64,000 bases of DNA, from assembly GCA_029260495.1 (NCBI GenBank), contig JAJDDD010000016.1, forward strand, positions 62,001-126,000, given 5' to 3'. The notes beneath the pieces are model-generated. The model worked only from the letters and a program-made list of their open reading frames with translations. It searched no databases and was not told the DNA's origin. Numbering within the stretch: position 1 is the first letter of the stretch; each line of letters opens with the position of its first letter. Below are positions 9,713 through 18,892 of this stretch, one piece after another. This DNA is from Phycisphaerales bacterium (lineage in GTDB: Bacteria; Planctomycetota; Phycisphaerae; Phycisphaerales; UBA1924). A program made the translations under genes and the position numbers.

Positions 9713-10282
9713 TTACCCCCGTGCCCATCCCGTGCGCCGATTCGCCTGCGGAAAGCCAAAAACCGGCTTCATCCACATGAGTAGCGGCCCGAGCACCAGC
9801 GCGACAAACCCCGTATACACCGCCGACCCCATCCGCTCCAGTAGTTCCCCGCCCGCGTCGATCCCGATCAAGGGGTCATACCACGATCGCACCGCTGCAA
9901 TCGCGATCACAATCACACCCGCCATCAACGCCGCCACAACACTCAGGAACGCCAGCGTCAACAGGTTTTGCCGAATCACGAGCGTGCGCACTGTCAGCAC
10001 CGCATATCCAGCAATCACAAACCCCAACGCATACGGACCGATCAGCACAACCGCGCTCTCTCCGCTCGGCGTGGGACGCGCATGCGTCAGGTCCATCACG
10101 ATCCCCAGCGCCAGGCACGCCCAGTACACCGTCATCCGCGGCGCTGACGCACCAATAAACGCCAGCAGCACAATCACAAAGCTCGGCGCCACCCCCGCGC
10201 GCCCCAGCTCCAACCCGCCCTTCAGGCCCAGCTCAAGCCCGAAAAACACCCACGCCGCCAATAGAAAGACGAGACAGCTCAT
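9713..10282 (-). CDS. mreD: rod shape-determining protein MreD
   Basis: 189-residue polytopic membrane protein with about five hydrophobic segments, starting MSCLVFLLAAWVFFGLELGL. Sequence similarity within MreD is always weak. The assignment rests on size, hydrophobicity and position: it is the last gene after mreB and mreC, and its ATG overlaps the mreC stop by four bases (ATGA), which implies translational coupling. In the elongasome MreD bridges MreC to the RodA/PBP2 machinery in the inner membrane. Confidence 0.88.
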   Translation of the reverse strand: MSCLVFLLAAWVFFGLELGLKGGLELGRAGVAPSFVIVLLAFIGASAPRMTVYWACLALGIVMDLTHARPTPSGESAVVLIGPYALGFVIAGYAVLTVRTLVIRQNLLTLAFLSVVAALMAGVIVIAIAAVRSWYDPLIGIDAGGELLERMGSAVYTGFVALVLGPLLMWMKPVFGFPQANRRTGWARG

Positions 10283-11154
10283 CCATCCACCTCATCAGCC
10301 ACGCGCAACACCACTCGCCGAACCCGCGCCAGATCCACATCAGGCACAACATCGATCTCCATGCGCAGCGGCGCATCCTTCTTGCTCCCGACGCGCTCGA
10401 TGCGTCCAAGGACAAGCATCTGCGCCGAGTCCGGCCAGTTCGGATCGCGCAGCCGAACAATCTGTCCCACCTCAATGTTCTCAGCGTCCTGATGCACATC
10501 CCCGCGCAGCCTCCCGTCGCGCGTCGCTCGCAGCTGACACGACCACGAGCGATCCAGCCCCTCAACATGTATCACGCCGCCAATCCACCCTCCGTCCTGC
10601 TCACTCTTCCGACCGCGCGGTGAATGCGTGATCGGCAGCACCTCGGAAATACTCGGCCCAACCTTCACCACGCGCCCCACAATCTGCACGCCGTTGACCA
10701 CCGCCACCGTTTCCCTCTTCTCAACGCCGCGATCACTTCCCGCCCGCACCAGAAGCAGCCCATCGGAAGGATCGCTGCTCCGACCGACAACGCTCGCCTC
10801 GATGGGAATAATCGGCGATCCCCGATGCGCGCTCAGCCCCTGTTGCAGTTCATCGACAAGTCGTTCCAAATCAGCAATGCGCCCTTCCGCGCGGAACAGC
10901 TCTGATTGCAACACATCGCGCTCAATTTGAAGGTCAGCCAGCGCCGGATCATCAGGCAGCGTCCGCGACCGCGCCGGACGAAACACTCCGGAAACAAAGG
11001 AAAAAGTGTGCGATATTGGCGCGATCACAAACTGCGTCGGCGCCTGAAACCACTCGGCCCAGCGCGTCACCCGCGCCGGCGCGAGCGCCAGAACTGCCAT
11101 CAACGCCAGCAGCGCGATAAAGACCCGCGGTTGTGAGATCCGAGCCCTGCTCAT
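10279..11154 (-). CDS. mreC: rod shape-determining protein MreC
   Basis: 291 residues: a short cytoplasmic N-terminus, one membrane helix (about 10-30, FIALLALMAVLALAPA), a coiled-coil stretch (about 70-105, LQIERDVLQSELFRAEGRIA), then the periplasmic beta domain with ASVVGRSSDPSDGLLLVRAGSD and VEKRETVAVVNGVQIVGRVV. This is the canonical MreC architecture. It follows mreB by 23 bases and overlaps mreD by 4. It forms the periplasmic scaffold of the cell-elongation complex. Confidence 0.94.
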   Translation of the reverse strand: MSRARISQPRVFIALLALMAVLALAPARVTRWAEWFQAPTQFVIAPISHTFSFVSGVFRPARSRTLPDDPALADLQIERDVLQSELFRAEGRIADLERLVDELQQGLSAHRGSPIIPIEASVVGRSSDPSDGLLLVRAGSDRGVEKRETVAVVNGVQIVGRVVKVGPSISEVLPITHSPRGRKSEQDGGWIGGVIHVEGLDRSWSCQLRATRDGRLRGDVHQDAENIEVGQIVRLRDPNWPDSAQMLVLGRIERVGSKKDAPLRMEIDVVPDVDLARVRRVVLRVADEVDG

Positions 11155-11177
11155 CGCTCCCCGCAGCCTGACACCGA

Positions 11178-12248
11178 TCAGTACTCCATGTCGTTCTGAA
11201 GCGTGTCTTTCCAGGTATCCAGGTTCTCAAGATAAATCGCGGTTCCACGCGCAACGCACGTCAACGGATCATCCGCCAGAAACACTTCAAGCCCAGTGCT
11301 TGTCGAAAGAATCGAATCACATCCGCGCAAGAGCGCACCGCCGCCCGCAAGTTTAATTCCGTTGTTCACCAGATCCGCAGAAAGCTCCGGCTCCGCCCGC
11401 TCAAGCGTGCGCGTCACTGTGTCCACAATCGCGGAAAGCGGCTCCTGCAGCGCCTCGCGAATCTCCTCGCTCGTAATCACCATCTTGCGAGGAAGACCAG
11501 AAATCATGTCCCGTCCGCGCACTTCCATCGAACGCTCTTCATCCATGGGCGCCGCCGACCCAATCTCGATCTTGATGCGCTCAGCCGTCTGCTCCCCGAT
11601 CATCAGGTTGTACGTCTTCTTGAGATGGCTGATGATCGCCTCATCCATATCATCGCCCGCTGTGCGCACCGACTCACACACCGCGATTCCCCCCAGCGTC
11701 ATGATCGCGACTTCCGTCGTCCCGCCGCCAATATCGACAATCATGGACGCCGTCGGTTCAGCAAACGGCAGCCCGGCGCCAATCGCCGCAGCGACAGGCT
11801 CCTCCACCAGATAGATCCTTCTCGCCCCCGCTCGCTCTGCTGAATCAAAAACCGCCCGCTTCTCCACCGCGGTGATCCCTGAGGGCACCGAGATCACAAC
11901 GCGCGGCCCGAAGATCCGGCTGCGACCATTCACCTTCCGAATGAAATACCCCAGCATCGCCTCCGTGATCTCGAAATCCGAAATCACGCCGTCCTTGAGC
12001 GGACGAATCGCAGAAATCGAGCCCGGAGTCTTGCCCAGCATCTCTTTGGCGACCCAACCCACCGCCATCCCGTTATTGAGCACCTGATTCGTGCCCTTCT
12101 TGACGGCAACGACACTCGGCTCATTGAGAACGATGCCCTCGCCCCGCACCGCAACCAGCGTGTTGCAGGTGCCGAGGTCGATTCCCATATCGACACTGAA
12201 CCAGCCAAGAAGATTCTCAAAGCTCACGTTTTTCAGCGTCTCCAGCAC
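11178..12248 (-). CDS. mreB: rod shape-determining actin homologue MreB
   Basis: 356 residues, close to the usual length with about 15 extra at the N-terminus. Actin-fold motifs are clear: phosphate 1 [12 protein letters not shown] (about 21), phosphate 2 [15 protein letters not shown], and the adenosine motif [15 protein letters not shown]. The N-terminus ([17 protein letters not shown]) may form the membrane-binding amphipathic helix. The start codon is GTG at 12248. It leads the mreBCD unit. Many planctomycetes lack the FtsZ division system, so a complete MreBCD set is informative about growth mode. Confidence 0.97.
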   Translation of the reverse strand: MLETLKNVSFENLLGWFSVDMGIDLGTCNTLVAVRGEGIVLNEPSVVAVKKGTNQVLNNGMAVGWVAKEMLGKTPGSISAIRPLKDGVISDFEITEAMLGYFIRKVNGRSRIFGPRVVISVPSGITAVEKRAVFDSAERAGARRIYLVEEPVAAAIGAGLPFAEPTASMIVDIGGGTTEVAIMTLGGIAVCESVRTAGDDMDEAIISHLKKTYNLMIGEQTAERIKIEIGSAAPMDEERSMEVRGRDMISGLPRKMVITSEEIREALQEPLSAIVDTVTRTLERAEPELSADLVNNGIKLAGGGALLRGCDSILSTSTGLEVFLADDPLTCVARGTAIYLENLDTWKDTLQNDMEY

Positions 12249-12457
12249 AGGTCAGCCTCGCCTGACGCAAGAGCGACGCTCACACGCGCGGCGCCGCTCC
12301 GTCGGGCCTTGTCATCCTTCCCTATCCTCACAGTCCACGAAGTTATCGGATATTCACTTCGGCTGCATCCACCCCATCACCCAAACACATCTCAGCGTCG
12401 CTATCGCCAGCGCGCAACAACAACCTCCTGCCCCTCACAAGCCGCCTCAGCCGCCTG

Positions 12458-12664
12458 TCACTGGCTCAACTTGATGGTGTTGGGGTCCTGTAGCGTCCAG
12501 GGCATCGAGTCCGGTGAGAGCGACGCGCCCACCTGCCACACGATCGCCACCGCTGCCACCAACGCCAGGGCAGCCAGAAACAACAGCCCCGTATAGATAT
12601 TCATCTGCGGCCCCATCGCGACGTGAGCGCCCGGGAGGTTCATCTTCAGTTGACTCATCATCAA
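12458..12664 (-). CDS. small single-span membrane protein
   Basis: 68 residues. One hydrophobic helix (about 23-44, IYTGLLFLAALALVAAVAIVW) is followed by a short polar tail (about 24 residues). I do not recognise the family. It sits 9 bases downstream of the coiled-coil gene and about 210 bases upstream of mreB, all on one strand, which suggests an envelope role in the same transcriptional unit. The ATG at 12664 has the purine-rich AAAGGGAGG immediately upstream. A second and a third Met follow within four residues. Confidence 0.68.
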   Translation of the reverse strand: MMMSQLKMNLPGAHVAMGPQMNIYTGLLFLAALALVAAVAIVWQVGASLSPDSMPWTLQDPNTIKLSQ

Positions 12665-12673
12665 CCTCCCTTT

Positions 12674-13507
12674 TTATCGAATGCGCGTCTGTACGCGGTC
12701 TCCGCGACGCACGTCAAACGACTGATTGCCCGGAATCCGCACTTCGCCGATCGCCACGTTCAAGTCCACATTGTCGACGACAAGATTCCCGAGGTACTGA
12801 TTCCCGCGGAAGATCGTCAGCTTCATGCCCTCTTCGACCCGATCCGCGCTGCCGAGGTTGACTTCCGCCAGCATCCTTCCCGCCGCGTCCTCACGAACAT
12901 CCGTGATGGTCCCGTACACCGGGCCGCGGGCTGTAGTTGTGCGCGAGCCCTGTGGGACTCCGCCTCCGCTCGGCTGCAGTGATGCAAGTCGTTCCTGGAG
13001 CGCACGGTTTGTTTCAATTGCCACCTCAAGCTCGGCGCTCAAATCGCTGATTCGATCTGCCAGCTGAATCTCCTGCTGGCTCGACCGCAACTCGCTTTCA
13101 CGCAGGCTCGAAACTTCACCATACATACTGTCCAGCAACTCCGATTGCGTCTGCGAGGTCGCAGCAAGCTGATCGATTCGCGATTGGATCGAATCCGCGT
13201 CAAGCCGTGCGGTTTTCGCGTCAGCAAGAAGCTGATTGTTCTCACGCTGAAGAATTTCCTTTTCTTTCAGCGCGTCGCTCGTCTGCTGCCGCAGCATTTC
13301 AGCCTCGGTCTGCAGCCGCGCGAGTTCCGCCGAACTGTCTGCGACGGCCTGTTGCAGCGTCGCGCTGATCGTCTCGCGCTTCATCGTCTCGTCAAGATAT
13401 TTCTCGCCGATCCGCTGCGCGTTTGTCGTCACCGCCACCGAAAGCGCCGCCAGCGCAATCGCCAGCACCGCCGCCAGGACCACCAGAATCTTTGTGACTG
13501 GATGCAC
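12674..13507 (-). CDS. membrane-anchored coiled-coil protein with MreC-like C-terminal domain
   Basis: 277 residues from a GTG at 13507, chosen because GGGAG lies 8 bases upstream. An in-frame codon at 13591 gives 305 residues. Layout: membrane helix (about 5-24, ILVVLAAVLAIALAALSVAV), a long heptad-rich coiled coil (about 40-175: LARLQTEAEMLRQQ, ILQRENNQLLADAK), a Gly/Thr-rich linker, then a beta-rich C-terminal domain with LGSADRVEEGMKLTIFRGN and YLGNLVVDNVDLNVAIGEV. The order and the LGSADRVEEGM block recall MreC. It precedes the small membrane protein and mreBCD on the same strand. I infer a periplasmic scaffold role; no named family is claimed. Confidence 0.72.
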   Translation of the reverse strand: MHPVTKILVVLAAVLAIALAALSVAVTTNAQRIGEKYLDETMKRETISATLQQAVADSSAELARLQTEAEMLRQQTSDALKEKEILQRENNQLLADAKTARLDADSIQSRIDQLAATSQTQSELLDSMYGEVSSLRESELRSSQQEIQLADRISDLSAELEVAIETNRALQERLASLQPSGGGVPQGSRTTTARGPVYGTITDVREDAAGRMLAEVNLGSADRVEEGMKLTIFRGNQYLGNLVVDNVDLNVAIGEVRIPGNQSFDVRRGDRVQTRIR

Positions 13508-13735
13508 CCTGTCTGCTCCCTTTCTAGTCAGCCTGACCTCGGCCTCGCGTCGCACGCGATGAACCAAGCCCGGCTCTTTCGCAATTCTCAACTCAGATAC
13601 GCACCAAACCTGCTAGCGGATCCCCTGGAACATCCACCATCAAGCTCAGCATAGCTAAACAAGATACCGAAAATCGGCCTTGATGACTCAAACCCCCTCC
13701 CCCAGCCTGCCCGGCTTCTGGTCAACCTATCCGTT

Positions 13736-14827
13736 TCAGGACGCCCCATCTCCCGCCATCCGATCCGTGATTCGCAAAATTGCCGCCGCCGCCGCCACCC
13801 GAACCAGACCGGACTCATCATCCAGCATCTCCTTCAGTTTCGGCAGGTTCGCCATCACTGCGGTCTCTCCAAAGACAAAGGCCGACTGCGCCCGCAGAGA
13901 CGCCTGATCGTGCCGCCAGAACTCATCCGCGATAAACGAGCCCCGGGGGTTCCCCAGCTGCGCCAAGCTCGCCGCCGCCGCCAGGCGCACCTCCGCAGGC
14001 ATCGTCGCCTGCTGCTCATCCACCCGAGCCGTGAGGTAGATCAAGCTCGACATCGAACGCTGATCGCCCACCTGCCCAATGATTTGCGCCGCCAGCGCCG
14101 CGGTTTCATACTCCTCGGGCCTGCTCGGATACAGGCTCGCCCGCACCGTTTCCAATGCTTCGTCTTTGCCGAGTTTCACAAGCGCCTCTGCGATCTGCAG
14201 CCGCATGATCTTCACATCAACCAAGGGCGCCCGAGGAATGTCATCCCCCGCAGCCTCGGTCAGCATCCCAACTGCCGACGGATCCCCAAGCTCACCGAGA
14301 ATAAATGCAGCATGAGCCCGCACGTTCGCATGGGGCGAGTGAAGAAAATTCGCCAACGGCGTCGGACTGACTCCCATTCCCAAACGCCGCAACGCATAGA
14401 TCGCCGCCGCCCGCACCATTTCCGATTCATCCGCAAGCAGCGGCTCGATGAACGCCCTTGATTCACTCAACCGAAGCTTCCCCGCCGTCATCGCCGCGAC
14501 CGTGCGCACGCCCATGTTTTCATCATTCAGTCCCGAACGCACGAGAGGCTCCGCCCGCGCCCGCGCAGGCTGTAATCCCTCGATCGCATTAGCGCGCAGC
14601 AGAGGGTATGTGCTCAGGCCAGCTTCAGAAAGCAGATCCAGCGCCCGCTCGCGCAGCTCAGAACGCGCCAGAGGCGAGTGATACTCGCTCATCACGCTGT
14701 TGGTTCCGCTCACGACGGGCTGTGGCGCTGCTCCGCGCCGCTGTGCGCACCCGGAAGCAGCAACCGCGATCGCGCCCGCAAGAATCGTCGTCCGCCACAC
14801 ATGGCTGCATTTTAAAAAATCGTTCAC
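13736..14827 (-). CDS. HEAT-repeat lipoprotein
   Basis: 363 residues. A lipoprotein signal peptide ends in the lipobox AASGC (C27). The rest is a series of roughly 30-residue alpha-helical HEAT-like repeats, for example MGVRTVAAMTAGKLRL, MVRAAAIYALRRLGM, NVRAHAAFILGELGD and EVRLAAAASLAQLGN. Such solenoids bind other proteins; no catalytic motif is seen. The start is a GTG at 14827 with AAAGG upstream. The gene lies 30 bases downstream of lnt, the enzyme that would complete its own lipid modification. The partner is unknown. Confidence 0.82.
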   Translation of the reverse strand: MNDFLKCSHVWRTTILAGAIAVAASGCAQRRGAAPQPVVSGTNSVMSEYHSPLARSELRERALDLLSEAGLSTYPLLRANAIEGLQPARARAEPLVRSGLNDENMGVRTVAAMTAGKLRLSESRAFIEPLLADESEMVRAAAIYALRRLGMGVSPTPLANFLHSPHANVRAHAAFILGELGDPSAVGMLTEAAGDDIPRAPLVDVKIMRLQIAEALVKLGKDEALETVRASLYPSRPEEYETAALAAQIIGQVGDQRSMSSLIYLTARVDEQQATMPAEVRLAAAASLAQLGNPRGSFIADEFWRHDQASLRAQSAFVFGETAVMANLPKLKEMLDDESGLVRVAAAAAILRITDRMAGDGAS

Positions 14828-14857
14828 GGTTCGCCTTTGCCCTTTCGCTCCATCTGC

Positions 14858-16633
14858 CTACGCAGCATCCTTCGCTGCGTTCGATCCATCCTTATCGGCC
14901 TCTTCCCCCCGTCTCCCCAGCCGATCGCCAGAGATCGCAGCGATCAGACCCGCCAGCGTCAACCCCAGCAGCGTCCAGCCCGGCGCCTCCCCAACCAGAG
15001 CGTAGATCGTCCGCGGACCCGTCGAAGCCGCGCCCTCAATATCAAGCCGCCACAGCGCCGCGCCCGCGACGCGCTCCCTCGGGTCCACGCCGCTCTCGCG
15101 TCGGGCCAGGCGCCCACGCGAGTCAATCACAGCGGAGATTCCCGTATTCGCCGCCCGAACCATCGGAGTTCCTAGCTCGATGCACCGCCATCTCGCCGTC
15201 TGCAGGTGCTGCTCGCGTCCGCCGGTCCAGTCACCGAACCACCCGTCATTCGTGAGATTGACAATCAGATTCGCGCCCTCACCTTCGGTCGCGAGTTTTC
15301 TGCACACACCCGACATCGTCGCTTCAAAGCAGATCGGCGTCGCCACACGCACGCCGCTCGCCTTCGCGTTTTCAAGCGGAATCGTCAGCAGCCCCGCCCC
15401 GCGCCCACGCTCCAGATCAAACCGCATCCCGCCCGCGCCAATATCCAGCAGCTTCGTCTCAAGCCACTCGCTCCACGAGATGTACGGCATCACCTCGCCG
15501 AAGGGCGTCAGATGTCGCTTGTCATACCGACCACTCTGCACGCGCCCATCAACAATCACAAAGGCGCTGTTGTAGCTCGCGTCTGAGACGGGTTGCACGC
15601 CGCCATCCGGCAGTTCTTCAAATCGCAGGTTCTCCCGCGCCGACGCGCCGATCAACATCGGGATTCCGATGCTCTGTTGCAGTGCAAAAAGCTCATCCGC
15701 GAAGAAGGTTGTCGGTGTCGGCCCGCGCGATGTGCGAAATGTCAGGCCCGCCAGACGTTCGGCAGCGATCGCATCCGCATTCAGCGCCATCCCGGGAAAC
15801 ATCGTTTCGGGCCAGACAATCACATCCGGACCCAGGGCTGCCGCTTCGAGTGTGGTCTGTTTAAAATCCTCCCAATCCGCCAACTGCCGATCCGGATCCC
15901 ACGCCATCTTGTTGTCCTGCGGCACGTTCGTCTGCACCACCGCAATGCTCAGTGTTACACGATCATCAACGGCGCCGGTGCGCGCAAGTGATGAATACCC
16001 CAAGCCAGCGCCCCAGCCAACCACAATCACCACGACTGCAGCGCCGAGCATCCCGGCCCTCGCCTTCATCCCCTTAAGAACCACCGCCTGCGCAATCAGT
16101 CCGTTCACAATCGCCGTCATCCAGCTCACACCGTACGCACCAAGCACCCCCGCGCACGACGCCCAGTTCGTCCACTCGATCGTCGGATGTCCCACCAGAA
16201 ACCACGGATATCCGTAAAACACCACCGATCCGCGCACCACTTCAAGCCCCGTCCAAACAATCGGCGCGATGATCCACACCGGCGCGCGCCCAATCGTCGC
16301 GCTTCGCCGCATGCGCACAACCATCCACACGAACACTCCCGGATACACCGACAAGTACATCGCCAGCAGCGGGTAGCCAGCCATGGTCACATCCATCACC
16401 CAGCGTTGGTGAAAGAGCCACACACCAAGCCACATGAGCGAAACGATGATCCCCGCCCGCCCGCCGCGCTCGAGACTTCCCGCCAGCGTGAAGAGCGGAA
16501 CGAGCGCGACAAACGCGAGCGGCCACATATGAAAGGGTGGAAACGCGAGCGCAAACATCACCGCCGAAGCGCCCCCAAGCGTCGCCGCCGCCAGAACTGG
16601 CCGACGGTTCGCCACCGTGCGCACATTCATCAT
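14858..16633 (-). CDS. lnt: apolipoprotein N-acyltransferase
   Basis: 591-residue inner-membrane enzyme that adds the third acyl chain to lipoproteins. The N-terminal half holds several membrane helices. The C-terminal half is a nitrilase-fold domain with the catalytic triad in VWPETMFPG (E near 273), YDKRHLTPFGE (K near 370) and TPICFEATM (C near 435), plus LTNDGWFGD. A final helix (WTLLGLTLAGLIAAI) closes the protein. It is slightly longer than the E. coli enzyme. The start codon shares one base with the accD stop (TAATG), so the two are translationally coupled. Confidence 0.95.
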   Translation of the reverse strand: MMNVRTVANRRPVLAAATLGGASAVMFALAFPPFHMWPLAFVALVPLFTLAGSLERGGRAGIIVSLMWLGVWLFHQRWVMDVTMAGYPLLAMYLSVYPGVFVWMVVRMRRSATIGRAPVWIIAPIVWTGLEVVRGSVVFYGYPWFLVGHPTIEWTNWASCAGVLGAYGVSWMTAIVNGLIAQAVVLKGMKARAGMLGAAVVVIVVGWGAGLGYSSLARTGAVDDRVTLSIAVVQTNVPQDNKMAWDPDRQLADWEDFKQTTLEAAALGPDVIVWPETMFPGMALNADAIAAERLAGLTFRTSRGPTPTTFFADELFALQQSIGIPMLIGASARENLRFEELPDGGVQPVSDASYNSAFVIVDGRVQSGRYDKRHLTPFGEVMPYISWSEWLETKLLDIGAGGMRFDLERGRGAGLLTIPLENAKASGVRVATPICFEATMSGVCRKLATEGEGANLIVNLTNDGWFGDWTGGREQHLQTARWRCIELGTPMVRAANTGISAVIDSRGRLARRESGVDPRERVAGAALWRLDIEGAASTGPRTIYALVGEAPGWTLLGLTLAGLIAAISGDRLGRRGEEADKDGSNAAKDAA

Positions 16634-17478
16634 TATTTCCCTGCGTAATCGATGATCCGGGCGATCTCATTGCGCAGCTCGCGCCGCGGCGCGACCCGAT
16701 CCACCATGCCCCCCGCCAGCAGGCTCTCCGCCCGTTGGAAACCTTCGGGAAGTTCCTGCCGAATCGTATTCTGAATCACACGCGGCCCCGCAAAGCCGAT
16801 CAGCGCATTGGGCTCCGCGAGAATCACGTCGCCAAGCATCGCAAAGCTCGCGGTCACGCCGCCTGTCGTCGGATCAGTTAGCACAGAAATAAACAGTCCG
16901 CTCGCATCATCAAACCGCGCCAGCGCTGCGCTGGTCTTGGCCATCTGCATCAGCGACAACCCTGACTCCTGCATCCGCGCTCCACCGGAACAGCTCACAA
17001 TAATCAAAGGCAGATCACGGTCGAGCGCCGTCTCGATCGATCGGGTCACTGCTTCGCCCACCACACTGCCCATAGAACCCATCATGAATGTGAGGTCCAG
17101 GCAGCACAGCATGACAGCCCGACCCTTGATAAACGCCGCCCCCGCCTGCACTGCTTCAGTTTGCCCCGTGCGCTTCTGTTCCGCCGCCATCCGCTCCGGA
17201 TACTTCTTCCGATCGACGAAACTCAGCGGATCGCTCGTGCGCAGCTCCGTGAACATCGGCTCAAATGAATCAGGATCGGTAAGCTGCCGAACGCGCTCCT
17301 TCGCACCAATGCGAAAGTGATGGCTGCACTCCGGACAAACATGCAGATTCGCCTCCATGCGCTTCCGGTAGATCATCTTCTCACACGAGGGGCATCCGAG
17401 CCACAATCCCTCGGGGATTGAAGCCCGCCGGGTCGTGACCTTGAGGTCTGTCCAGGATCTTCCAGCGACCTGAGTCAT
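16633..17478 (-). CDS. accD: acetyl-CoA carboxylase carboxyltransferase subunit beta
   Basis: Transfers carboxyl from biotin to acetyl-CoA, forming malonyl-CoA (first step of fatty acid synthesis). The N-terminal zinc ribbon (C29, C32, C48, C51: CPSC and CPEC) and the carboxyltransferase fold (LPLIIVSCSGGARMQESG, GGVTASFAMLGDVILAEP, FAGPRVIQNTIRQ) are complete. I prefer the ATG at 17478 (281 residues) because its N-terminus aligns in length with known AccD. An in-frame ATG at 17544 would add 22 residues. It is coupled to lnt by a one-base overlap. accA is not in the window. Confidence 0.95.
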   Translation of the reverse strand: MTQVAGRSWTDLKVTTRRASIPEGLWLGCPSCEKMIYRKRMEANLHVCPECSHHFRIGAKERVRQLTDPDSFEPMFTELRTSDPLSFVDRKKYPERMAAEQKRTGQTEAVQAGAAFIKGRAVMLCCLDLTFMMGSMGSVVGEAVTRSIETALDRDLPLIIVSCSGGARMQESGLSLMQMAKTSAALARFDDASGLFISVLTDPTTGGVTASFAMLGDVILAEPNALIGFAGPRVIQNTIRQELPEGFQRAESLLAGGMVDRVAPRRELRNEIARIIDYAGK

Positions 17479-17735
17479 GCGCTTCGGATCGTGCTCCGTG
17501 CTTATGCCTGCATTGGCTTTGTATAAAAAAAAGACACCAACCATCCGCCATCAATACTGATGTTGACCGCAGCGCGAATCGACCGCTCCGGCCATCGCCG
17601 GCCAGATTTTCACGCCCGCGCCCTCTTCTATTTGGTCGCCAACCGTGAAAACTTCAGCCAACAACGAGCCCGGGAGGATAGCACCGCCCCGCCCATTGAG
17701 CCATATTCACCTTGGGGTGATCGCCCCGATTTCAT

Positions 17736-18815
17736 CTACTCAACAGTCGGAAGCCACTTTGTCAGCAGATCGCGGTACGCCTGAACATCCACTCTGTCCG
17801 CCATCTCGGTCACCGTGTGGATATTTCGCAAACCGACCAGCAGGGCCGCCGCCCGACAACCGGACGCCGCCATCTGCGCCGCCCCGCCATCCTGACCCCC
17901 CCGAGGCAGAATCGTCCGCTGCACAGGAATGTCGTTGGCGAGCGCGACCTTCTCCAGATCCTCAATCAGCCGCCAATCAGCGATCATCGAGCCATCCATC
18001 ACGCCGATCCCCACGCCCTTGCCCTGCACCGTCACCGACTCATCCTCGGGGACGCCAGGCGTATCGCAGGCGAGCGTCGTATCAACACCAATCGCAATAT
18101 CAGGCTCAATCCCAAACGAACTCGTCCGCGCCCCGCGCAGCCCTACCTCTTCCTGCACAGTGAACGCCACTGTGATGTCCGCAGCATGATTCACGCCCGC
18201 CTTCTCAATCCCGCGCACCGCCTCAATCCCCACCCAGCACGCCAGCCGATTATCCAGACACTTCGAAACCAGTTTGTCGCCCACCTCAATGAACGGCTCC
18301 TCGATCGTCACCATGTCCCCCACACGGATCATCTCATTTACCTTCTCCGCCGGGAGTCCCAGATCAATGATGAACTCCTTCATCTCAGGAATCTTCTTCT
18401 TGTCCTCCTCCGTCGCGATATGAATCGGCCGCCCTCCCGGATTCATCACGCCAATGATGTCTCCATGCTCGCGCGTGCTGATGCGCACCCGCCGGGCAAA
18501 GAGATTCCGCGTGTCAAACCCGCCAGCGTTCTGAACTCGCAGAAAACCCTTGGAGTCGATGTGCTTCACATAGAACCCGATCTCATCCATATGACAGAGC
18601 AGCAACACGCGCTTCGCCTTGCTCCCGCCGCCCGAGCCCCGCGCCCGTCGAGTGCAGATGAGCGAGCCCATTGGGTCCGTGGTGATCTCGTCAAACAGAC
18701 CCTCTGATTCACTCTTGATGAGTTCGCGCACGCGATCTTCGCGCCCCGGCACCCCCGGCGTCTCGCACAGTCTTTTCAGCAAGTCAATATTCAACGCAAT
18801 TACCCTTTCCTTCAT
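17736..18815 (-). CDS. M42 family metallopeptidase
   Basis: About 359 residues from the ATG at 18815 (MKERVIALNIDLLKRLCETP). The open frame runs 42 codons further upstream, but that part overlaps the divergent neighbour and has no family resemblance. Dinuclear-metal signatures of M42 aminopeptidases: VLLLCHMDEIGFYV, the dimetal aspartate in CLDNRLACWVG, the general-base pair in VQEEVGLRGA, and GVDTTLACDTPG. These cytoplasmic, often dodecameric enzymes trim peptides or act as endoglucanase-like proteins. About 255 bases of non-coding sequence separate it from accD. Confidence 0.92.
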   Translation of the reverse strand: MKERVIALNIDLLKRLCETPGVPGREDRVRELIKSESEGLFDEITTDPMGSLICTRRARGSGGGSKAKRVLLLCHMDEIGFYVKHIDSKGFLRVQNAGGFDTRNLFARRVRISTREHGDIIGVMNPGGRPIHIATEEDKKKIPEMKEFIIDLGLPAEKVNEMIRVGDMVTIEEPFIEVGDKLVSKCLDNRLACWVGIEAVRGIEKAGVNHAADITVAFTVQEEVGLRGARTSSFGIEPDIAIGVDTTLACDTPGVPEDESVTVQGKGVGIGVMDGSMIADWRLIEDLEKVALANDIPVQRTILPRGGQDGGAAQMAASGCRAAALLVGLRNIHTVTEMADRVDVQAYRDLLTKWLPTVE

Positions 18816-18892
18816 AGTCCGCGCAGCTGTTGAACCGCCTGACCTATCATTGCCTCTTCTTCGCCCACCCGGCCCCTCAGAATAAAGACACC

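Noticed and set aside
9732-10631. 299-codon plus-strand frame
   Set aside because: Antisense to mreD and mreC; low-complexity Pro/Ser/Arg translation typical of a shadow frame.
17817-18707. 296-codon plus-strand frame
   Set aside because: Antisense to the M42 peptidase gene; no recognisable motif.
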